From NCBI GenBank assembly GCA_027049085.1, contig JALTVH010000067.1, positions 1 to 6,201 of the forward strand: a stretch of DNA of 6,201 bases, in the 5' to 3' direction. This document shows, piece by piece, positions 1-5,189 of the stretch; within the stretch, counting starts at the first letter, position 1; each line of letters opens with the position of its first letter. This DNA comes from Aquificaceae bacterium. Its GTDB lineage: Bacteria > Aquificota > Aquificia > Aquificales > Aquificaceae. The translations under genes and the position numbers were made by a program. The notes under the pieces were generated by a model. It was not told the DNA's origin and did no database searches. It worked only from the letters and a program-made list of their open reading frames with translations.

Positions 1-63
1 ATCAAGTACGAAGACAACAAAGGAGGTAAGTGGGACAAGAAGGTCAAGGTTAACGTTGCCTGA
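1..63 (+). CDS. soxZ: SoxZ, C-terminal end (partial)
   Basis: Only the last 20 residues (starting IKYEDNKGG, ending VKVNVA) and a TGA stop are present; the rest lies beyond the left edge. SoxZ is the immunoglobulin-like partner of SoxY, and the SoxYZ heterodimer carries sulfur intermediates on a SoxY cysteine in the periplasm. The call rests on two things: the ending resembles the final beta strands of SoxZ, in which a Trp/Asp-Asn-Gly stretch is followed by alternating basic and hydrophobic residues, and soxZ is the usual gene directly upstream of soxA. The stop lies 15 nt before the soxA start, consistent with one operon. The fragment is too short to prove the identity alone. Confidence 0.72.
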   Translation: MKYEDNKGGKWDKKVKVNVA

Positions 64-78
64 AAAGGAGGGGTAATT

Positions 79-900
79 ATGAGAAAGAAGGCTTTCCTTG
101 CCACAGCGGTTATAGCTGGAGGGGCTGTTCTGGGCACCTTTGCAGTTGCAAAGGAACAGCTCCCGACCCATCTCAAGGAACTCCTTGAGCTCGGGATGCA
201 TCCAGGACACGTATTTGCAGATGAAGGAGCGGAATACTACCACAACATGAAAGGACCCAACGGCAAGACCTGTGCCTCATGTCACGGGCAGGACGGTGCA
301 AAGCTGGTTGGCGCATACGCCAAGATGCCAAGATATTACAAGGATATTGGCAAAGTTGCCGATATAGATCTCAGGATCCTAAGCTGTATGACCAAATACA
401 TGGGATATGACCCCAAAGATAAGAAATTCAAAAAGAAATACACAAAGAAGCTGAGGGTACCTCTTTCCACATATGTGGCAACTCTAAGCAACGGAATGGA
501 AATAAGTGTAAAGCTTGACGATCCTCAAGAAAAGGAAATGTACGAATACGGCAAAAAGCTCTGGTTCATGAGGGTCGGCGGAAGGGACTTCTCCTGCGGT
601 ATCTGCCACACCGTGCTGGCAGGGCAGAGGATCAGGCTTCAGGGACTTCCCAACCCCGTTAAGCAAAAGTCCTACAATCACTGGCCCGCATACAGGTTCG
701 GTTCCGACAGGATGTGGACCATGGAAGATAGGGTAAGAAGCTGTTTTAAAGCCTACCTGCTTTCTGTGAATCAGTGGGACCCGAAGAAGGACTGGGTGAA
801 GAAGCCGCCGCCTTACGTTAAAGAGGTCATAGCTATTGAGCTCTTTATGAAGCACGCATCTAACGGCGGTGTAATTGAGGTTCCCGGACTCTTAAGGTAA
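79..900 (+). CDS. soxA: SoxA, diheme c-type cytochrome subunit of SoxAX (L-cysteine S-thiosulfotransferase)
   Basis: SoxA is the catalytic subunit of SoxAX, which oxidatively joins thiosulfate to the SoxY cysteine in the periplasm. The 273-residue protein begins with a Sec signal peptide (basic MRKK, hydrophobic core to about residue 22, likely cleavage after AVA at residue 24). Two heme c motifs are visible: CASCH (C65, C68, H69) and CGICH (C173, C176, H177). Two further cysteines, C103 (in RILSCMTKY) and C222 (in RVRSCFKAY), sit where structurally known SoxA proteins have the His/Cys axial ligands. The second corresponds to the active-site cysteine found as a persulfide in Rhodovulum SoxA. 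All six cysteines are thereby accounted for, so this is the diheme form. The start is supported by AAGGAGG at 65-71, seven nt upstream of ATG. It is followed 13 nt later by soxX. Confidence 0.95.
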   Translation: MRKKAFLATAVIAGGAVLGTFAVAKEQLPTHLKELLELGMHPGHVFADEGAEYYHNMKGPNGKTCASCHGQDGAKLVGAYAKMPRYYKDIGKVADIDLRILSCMTKYMGYDPKDKKFKKKYTKKLRVPLSTYVATLSNGMEISVKLDDPQEKEMYEYGKKLWFMRVGGRDFSCGICHTVLAGQRIRLQGLPNPVKQKSYNHWPAYRFGSDRMWTMEDRVRSCFKAYLLSVNQWDPKKDWVKKPPPYVKEVIAIELFMKHASNGGVIEVPGLLR

Positions 901-913
901 AGGAGGGGCGAAG

Positions 914-1492
914 ATGAAGAAGTTTTTAATGATAGGTTCAGTTCTCGGTGCCGGGCTTATAGTTGCCTGCCAGCCGGCGGCAGAAAAGGCTGAAGCACCT
1001 AAAGCTGAAAAGAAGAAGCTAAGCAAGTATGAAAAATTCAAGATGGCCCTCGCAAAGCAGGACAAGTATCAGAAGGCATGTTCCAATCCCAAACAGCTCG
1101 TTCCTGAAGGAATAGATATTGAAACCTTCAAGAAGGAGATGCTGGCAACGGTCAAGTTTCCCGAGGGCGGTGTTGTTGGTAAGAATATCAAGAGAGGTGA
1201 AAAGCTCTTTGGCGATCCCAAGAGAGGTGGAAAGAGCAGAAGGGGTAACTGCTACGCCTGCCACTGCGGAGATCCTAAAATCATTGCCTGCGGTAACATA
1301 GGTCCGACTCTTAGAGGATATGGAAATAAAGGAATTGATCCCAAAGACACCTACATCAGGATTTATAATTCCTGGGCTGTACAGCCATGTTCGGTCATGC
1401 CAAGGCTGGGGTATCATGGAATACTCAAGCCTGAGGAGATAGCTGACATTGTTGCCTACATGCACGATCCCAACTCACCTCTCAATAAGTAA
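914..1492 (+). CDS. soxX: SoxX, monoheme cytochrome c subunit of SoxAX, predicted lipoprotein
   Basis: SoxX passes electrons from SoxA to a downstream cytochrome c. The class I cytochrome c fold is shown by CYACH (C113, C116, H117), a GNIGPTLRGYG stretch (127-137) and M162 in QPCSVMPRLGYHG as the probable Met axial ligand, followed by the C-terminal helix EEIADIVAYM. The N-terminus is a lipobox: after a basic start and hydrophobic core comes I-V-A-C with C19, followed by a Lys/Ala/Glu-rich linker, so it should be a membrane-anchored lipoprotein rather than a soluble cytochrome. About 80 residues of extra N-terminal domain precede the heme region. Non-heme cysteines C56, C118, C126 and C159 could form two disulfides. 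AGGAGG at 901-906, seven nt before ATG, supports the start. The soxA stop is 13 nt upstream. Confidence 0.93.
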   Translation: MKKFLMIGSVLGAGLIVACQPAAEKAEAPKAEKKKLSKYEKFKMALAKQDKYQKACSNPKQLVPEGIDIETFKKEMLATVKFPEGGVVGKNIKRGEKLFGDPKRGGKSRRGNCYACHCGDPKIIACGNIGPTLRGYGNKGIDPKDTYIRIYNSWAVQPCSVMPRLGYHGILKPEEIADIVAYMHDPNSPLNK

Positions 1493-1503
1493 CCACGATC
1501 ATA

Positions 1504-1532
1504 AAGGGGGCGGTCACGCCCCCTTAATTTAT
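1504..1532 (+). terminator. GC-rich hairpin after soxX, intrinsic terminator or attenuator
   Basis: AAGGGGGCG at 1504-1512 pairs perfectly with CGCCCCCTT at 1517-1525 around a GTCA tetraloop, giving nine base pairs, seven of them G-C. It starts 11 nt after the soxX stop and is followed by AATTTAT, a weak U-tract. The shape fits a rho-independent terminator, probably leaky given the short U run and the continuation into soxB. It would lower soxB-and-downstream expression relative to soxAX, or protect the 3' end of the upstream message after processing. Confidence 0.7.
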
Positions 1533-1539
1533 AGAGGAT

Positions 1540-1570
1540 TTGAAAAAGGAATTCCTTATCACTTTATTAA
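1540..1570 (+). promoter_or_regulatory. Possible sigma70-type promoter upstream of soxB
   Basis: TTGAAA at 1540-1545 matches the -35 consensus at five of six positions. TATTAA at 1565-1570 matches the -10 consensus at four of six, with a 19-nt spacer, slightly longer than ideal. It lies just downstream of the hairpin at 1504-1525, which would explain how soxB can be transcribed if that hairpin terminates. The match is weak and could be chance in an AT-rich spacer. Confidence 0.25.
1546..1557. promoter_or_regulatory. 12-bp perfect palindrome, possible operator
   Basis: AAGGAATTCCTT is a perfect 12-bp palindrome placed between the candidate -35 and -10 elements in front of soxB. Palindromes in this position often bind dimeric repressors, and sox clusters in other bacteria are controlled by small ArsR-type repressors (SoxR). 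No regulator gene is in the window, so the link is inference only. Confidence 0.25.
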
Positions 1571-1574
1571 GATT

Positions 1575-1583
1575 GGAGGTGAT
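1575..1583 (+). promoter_or_regulatory. Ribosome binding site that sets the soxB start
   Basis: GGAGGTGAT matches the 16S rRNA anti-Shine-Dalgarno over nine bases. The GGAGGT core ends eight nt before ATG at 1589, the ideal distance. Another ATG at 1582 lies inside this site and in a different frame that closes within about a dozen codons, so 1589 is the start. Confidence 0.85.
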
Positions 1584-1588
1584 GGCAG

Positions 1589-3346
1589 ATGCACTTAACG
1601 AGAAGAGATTTCCTTGAGCTTGCTATCGTTACCGGAGCCTACCTGACCGCTAACCCGGCTCTAACTCTGGCAAAGATGGATTACGACGATATCATGCGCT
1701 TCAAGCCCGTTGGAAACGTTACTCTTCTCTTCACAACGGACATGCACGCACACCTCAAGCCCCTGTACTTTGCAGAGCCGATGAACCTCGTCGCACCAAA
1801 AAAGCTAAGAGGACTCCCGGGATATATCACCGGTAAAGAATTCCTCAAGTTTTATAAAATAAGCCCGGGTACTCTTGAGGCATACTTCACAAGCTGCAGT
1901 GCCTTCCCCGAACTTGCGAGAAAGTTCGGGAAAATGGGTGGAGCTGCGTACATCACCCGGATCATCAAGGACGTGATTGAAGAAAGGGGAAGGGATAAGG
2001 TTCTGGTTATGGACGGCGGTGATACCTGGACAACCACAGCCATCGGAACCTTCACCAACGGAAAATCTGTGGTTGACTGGATGACCTATACGGGCTATGA
2101 CCTCTTCGTTGCCCACTGGGACTTCACTTTCGGAAAAGAAATTTTCCTTCAGAGAATTGAGGACTTAAAGAAAGGTGGCTGTGAGTTTATTACCCACAAC
2201 GTTGTTGACGAGCTCTGGGGTGAGCTCGTTTTCAAACCCTATACCATAAGGGAAGTTGGGGGTGTAAAACTCGGTATCATCGGAAGCTCATTCCCCTTCA
2301 CAACCCTTGCAAACCCCAAGCAGTTTGTTGAAGGCTGGAGCTTCGGTATCAGGGAAGACCAGCTCCAGCAATTCGTAGACGAGCTCAGAGAACAGCACAA
2401 GGTTGACTGCGTCATATGTCTGACCCACAACGGCCTGCCCCTTGACCTCAAGCTTGCAAAGGTAGTTAAAGGGATTGACATAATCATTTCAGGTCACACC
2501 CACGACGTCACTCCAAAAGCGGTGAGGGTTGGGAAGACCCTTGTTTTAATTGCCGGGTCCCACGGAAAGTTTGTGGGAAGGATAGACCTGGATATTAAGG
2601 GCAAGAGGATACGCAAATACAGGTTCAAGCTTTATCCTGTTGCTACCAACCTCATCAAACCAGACAGAGGTGCTCAGAAGATCGTTGATAAGTACTACAA
2701 GGAGATAGGCAAAAAATACAAGCTTGACGAAGTTATCGGCACAGCCGAGGTCATGCTTTACAAGAGGGATACCTTCTTCAGTACATGGGACTGGCTCGTT
2801 GGTGAGGCGATCTCAGACTATTACGGTGGTCTTGATGTCGTAACCTCACCTGGCTACAGATGGGGAACCACAATACTCCCAGGCCAGGAGATCACAAGAG
2901 AGCACGTTTATGACTACACGGGTATTACCTATCCCCTCGTCTATGTAATGAAGAGAACTGGCAAACAGCTAATGGAAGTGTGGGAAGACGTTGCTGACAA
3001 CGTTTTCAATCCAGACCCCTTCTACCAGCAGGGTGGTGACATGTCAAGGCTCTGGAACGTTGAATATGAGATTGAGGTCAACGGACCTCAGTACAAGAGG
3101 ATAAAGAGAGCATGGATAGGAGGGAAGCCCCTTAAAGAGAACAAGGAATACATGTTTGCAGTGTACGGTGGACCTCCGCCACCTCCAGATGCAATCCATC
3201 CTGATTACAAGCCCGTTCCCGTCTATGACATCCTCATTGATTACATAAAGAAGAAGAAAAATATCAGCGTCAGGACAAAGCCAAATGTCAAGGTCCTGGA
3301 CGTTCCTTACACTACCTACGACCAGTGCTACGGCAGGGGTGCCTGA
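1589..3346 (+). CDS. soxB: SoxB, sulfate thiohydrolase (S-sulfosulfanyl-L-cysteine sulfohydrolase)
   Basis: SoxB cleaves the terminal sulfonate from S-thiosulfonate-cysteine on SoxYZ, releasing sulfate. The 585-residue protein is the usual family length. It opens with a Tat-type leader (TRRDFLEL at 4-11 and a hydrophobic stretch to about residue 28), consistent with export after cytoplasmic folding with its dimanganese centre. Metal ligands of the 5'-nucleotidase-like calcineurin fold are visible in order: D51 and H53 (TTDMHAH), D145 (GGDTW), H176 (AHWDFTFG, where nucleotidases have GNHE and SoxB has His), H280 (CLTHN), and H303 and H305 (GHTHD). The C-terminal nucleotidase-type domain contains GGDMSR (482-487), part of the substrate-binding region. 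A five-proline run (529-533) lies in a probable surface insertion. The next gene starts three nt after the stop, in the same frame. Confidence 0.97.
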   Translation: MHLTRRDFLELAIVTGAYLTANPALTLAKMDYDDIMRFKPVGNVTLLFTTDMHAHLKPLYFAEPMNLVAPKKLRGLPGYITGKEFLKFYKISPGTLEAYFTSCSAFPELARKFGKMGGAAYITRIIKDVIEERGRDKVLVMDGGDTWTTTAIGTFTNGKSVVDWMTYTGYDLFVAHWDFTFGKEIFLQRIEDLKKGGCEFITHNVVDELWGELVFKPYTIREVGGVKLGIIGSSFPFTTLANPKQFVEGWSFGIREDQLQQFVDELREQHKVDCVICLTHNGLPLDLKLAKVVKGIDIIISGHTHDVTPKAVRVGKTLVLIAGSHGKFVGRIDLDIKGKRIRKYRFKLYPVATNLIKPDRGAQKIVDKYYKEIGKKYKLDEVIGTAEVMLYKRDTFFSTWDWLVGEAISDYYGGLDVVTSPGYRWGTTILPGQEITREHVYDYTGITYPLVYVMKRTGKQLMEVWEDVADNVFNPDPFYQQGGDMSRLWNVEYEIEVNGPQYKRIKRAWIGGKPLKENKEYMFAVYGGPPPPPDAIHPDYKPVPVYDILIDYIKKKKNISVRTKPNVKVLDVPYTTYDQCYGRGA

Positions 3347-3349
3347 TTC

Positions 3350-3799
3350 TTGAAGGCAATACTTTTTCTGGCGGGGGGCGTCCTCGCCGTTTTTCTGTTC
3401 TTATTCCTTGTCAGAAAGTACGTGGCAACCCCTGAAAACATACTCTTTTACTCGGTCAGCTCAGAAAAAGATCTGAGTGTGGCTTCCCGGTCGGTGACCC
3501 GCAAACTCGGCGAAAAAGGGATACCCTCCAGTGTGATTGAAGAAAACGCTGAGTATGTGGAAATCCTTACATGCAATGCAGAGGAGCTATCTCAGATCCT
3601 TATCAAGGCTCCCTTCTTTGCCCTTCTTATTCCCTGCAAGGTTCTTCTCCACAAAGAGGAAGGGAAAACCAGAGCAGTGATGGTAAAGGAACCCCTCTTC
3701 ATCAGGTACTACAGCAAAACCCTTGATGAAAGGGAAATAAGGAAGATCATCGAAACCTTCCACAGGGTCAGAATAGCCCTGGGTGAAGCGATGAGATGA
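3350..3799 (+). CDS. Membrane-anchored DUF302-type protein with cysteine pair, sox-linked
   Basis: The function is unknown. The 149-residue product has one N-terminal hydrophobic helix (residues 3-21, followed by VRK), best read as a membrane anchor or uncleaved signal with the rest in the periplasm. The remainder resembles DUF302: an amphipathic helix ending EKGI, a strand ending in LTC75-N, an LIKAPFFALLIP helix, then PC96-KVLLHKEEG followed by another strand. C75 and C96 correspond to the Cys-Asn and Leu-Pro-Cys motifs typical of many DUF302 members. The start is TTG; the preceding codons are TTC and the soxB TGA in the same frame, and no ATG fits the hydrophobic N-terminus. A weak GGGG at about 3336-3339 may serve as ribosome binding site, so translation probably depends on coupling to soxB. 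Downstream it overlaps the next gene by four bp. Confidence 0.8.
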   Translation: MKAILFLAGGVLAVFLFLFLVRKYVATPENILFYSVSSEKDLSVASRSVTRKLGEKGIPSSVIEENAEYVEILTCNAEELSQILIKAPFFALLIPCKVLLHKEEGKTRAVMVKEPLFIRYYSKTLDEREIRKIIETFHRVRIALGEAMR

Positions 3800-4227
3800 G
3801 AGGGTTTGTAATCGCCCTGGTTCTTACTGTCAGCACCCAAATCTTTGCCGGAGACAATCCCTTTGAAGTGCGGTTTTCAATTAGTGGCAAGTTCAGCGAC
3901 GTCAGGAAAGCTCTTTCACAGGTTCTGGAGCAGAAAGGTTTTAAACCCCGGGTGATCACTATTAAAAAAGATCCACCGAGGCTTGAGGTCCTTGACTTTT
4001 GCGATGACAGGCCACCGCAGGAACTTCCTGAACTCACCGTGCTCTACCCCTGCAGGATATACATCCTTGAGGGAGAAAGGGGAACAAGGGTAGGAATGAT
4101 AAATGCAGATGCCATAACTTCCGCATTCAGGGATCGACTGTCCGATGGAACAATTACAAGTATCAAAAATTTAGCCAAGAGGGTACGATCAGCAATAAAA
4201 GAGGTGAAGAAGAAATGGGAAAGGTGA
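3796..4227 (+). CDS. Exported DUF302-type protein, divergent paralogue of its upstream neighbour
   Basis: The function is unknown. The 143-residue product has a probable cleavable signal peptide (MRGF, hydrophobic core, cleavage near IFA-G at 18/19). The mature part follows the same pattern as the preceding protein: a helix ending EQKGF, a strand ending LDFC69, then LYPC86-RIYILEGERG and a final strand and Lys-rich helix. Identity to the neighbour is low, but the order of elements and both cysteines are kept, pointing to an old duplication with different localisation (anchored versus soluble). The start ATG at 3796 overlaps the upstream stop as ATGA, with a weak GGGTGAAG ahead of it, indicating termination-reinitiation coupling. 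It overlaps the following gene by 13 bp. Membership of DUF302 is less obvious than for the neighbour. Confidence 0.75.
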   Translation: MRGFVIALVLTVSTQIFAGDNPFEVRFSISGKFSDVRKALSQVLEQKGFKPRVITIKKDPPRLEVLDFCDDRPPQELPELTVLYPCRIYILEGERGTRVGMINADAITSAFRDRLSDGTITSIKNLAKRVRSAIKEVKKKWER

Positions 4228-5189
4228 TATCTTTCTTTTTAATTCTCATAACGACCGCCTTCGGCGGTGATTATCCAGAACATGTTTCTAAGACATTGAA
4301 AAAAATAGAGAAAGATATATACGGTGTCTTCGGTGTCTATGAGCAGGTGAGTTACAAAAACAGAGGATTTATATCTAACGCCTACTTTGTCATAACAGAT
4401 GAAGGGGTTGTTGTAATAGATGCCCTGAGCACTTACAAGCTGGGCAAAGAGCTGGTGGAGACCATCAAAAAAGTTTCCAGCAAGCCCATCAAATTTGCTG
4501 TGATAACCCACTACCACACTGACCATTTTTATGGTGTAGGTGCCTTCAAAGAGGTAGGCGCTGTAGCAATTGCCCACGAGTGGGCGGATGAGTATGTTTC
4601 AAAGGAATCAAGCTGGAACTTCTATGAGGCAAGGAAAAAGATACTCAAAGACCACATGGACGGTACAAAGATGGAGAGCACCCACATTACCATTGACAGC
4701 GGGCTTAAGATAAACCTTGGCAAAGAAACCATTGTTGTCAGACAGTTCTGCAAGGGTCATACCGCAGGTGACATCATGGTCTGGATCCCCGAAAAGAAGG
4801 TCCTCTTTGGCGGTGATATCGTATTTGATGGGAGGCTCCCGTTTCTGGGATCGGGCTTTTCAAAGTCGTGGCTCAAGTGCCTTGACAAAATTCTTGAACT
4901 GAAGCCAAAGTACCTGCTACCCGGCCACGGAAAGCCCATGCTTACAGAAAAAAGGATCCTTGACAGAGTCCGGTGGACGAGGAAGTATATCTCCGATCTC
5001 AGGAACACTATAAGGAAGATGATTGAAGAGGGGAGAGACCTTGACTACATCAGGGACAACATCAACACAGCCCTGATAGAGATTGACCCGATGTATGCTC
5101 AGGTCCCCGTCTTCTTTGACGTCAATCCAGTAAATGCCTACTACGTTTACTTTGAGATTGAGAATGAGCTCATAGAGGAAGGTCAGTAA
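4215..5189 (+). CDS. Exported metallo-beta-lactamase-fold hydrolase, SoxH-like
   Basis: The 324-residue protein has a Sec-type signal (hydrophobic SFFLILITTAF at 6-16, likely cleaved near FGG at 18). It carries a complete MBL metal site: THYHTDH (H99, H101, D103, H104), GHTAGD (H182), GGD (D201) and LPGHG (H238). That set supports a binuclear zinc or similar centre as in glyoxalase II-type enzymes. Periplasmic MBL proteins called SoxH occur at the end of sox clusters such as that of Paracoccus and are not essential for thiosulfate oxidation there; the substrate is unknown. Thioester, persulfide or other thiol-adduct hydrolysis would suit the context, but this is inference. The start at 4215 has GAGGTG at 4201-4206, eight nt upstream, inside the preceding gene. 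Its 3' end overlaps the convergent pgl by 20 bp. A related quinoprotein-associated hydrolase family is the main alternative. Confidence 0.85.
   Translation: MGKVISFFLILITTAFGGDYPEHVSKTLKKIEKDIYGVFGVYEQVSYKNRGFISNAYFVITDEGVVVIDALSTYKLGKELVETIKKVSSKPIKFAVITHYHTDHFYGVGAFKEVGAVAIAHEWADEYVSKESSWNFYEARKKILKDHMDGTKMESTHITIDSGLKINLGKETIVVRQFCKGHTAGDIMVWIPEKKVLFGGDIVFDGRLPFLGSGFSKSWLKCLDKILELKPKYLLPGHGKPMLTEKRILDRVRWTRKYISDLRNTIRKMIEEGRDLDYIRDNINTALIEIDPMYAQVPVFFDVNPVNAYYVYFEIENELIEEGQ

Noticed and set aside
484..855. Open frame on the - strand within soxA (123 codons), and similar - strand frames at 1019-1465, 1805-2116 and 4239-4577
   Set aside because: They lie wholly inside well-supported + strand genes, show no recognisable motifs, and have no clear ribosome binding site or operon context.
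1582..1584. Upstream ATG as an alternative soxB start
   Set aside because: It is out of frame with SoxB, lies within the Shine-Dalgarno sequence, and its frame closes after about a dozen codons.
3344..3346. The soxB TGA as a recoded (selenocysteine or readthrough) codon
   Set aside because: SoxB is already full length, no selenocysteine-insertion hairpin is evident just downstream, and the following segment is a membrane anchor typical of a separate protein.
5129..5151. AGTAAA/TTTACT inverted repeat as the pgl terminator
   Set aside because: It is a six-bp AT-rich stem with an 11-nt loop and no U-tract on the - strand.
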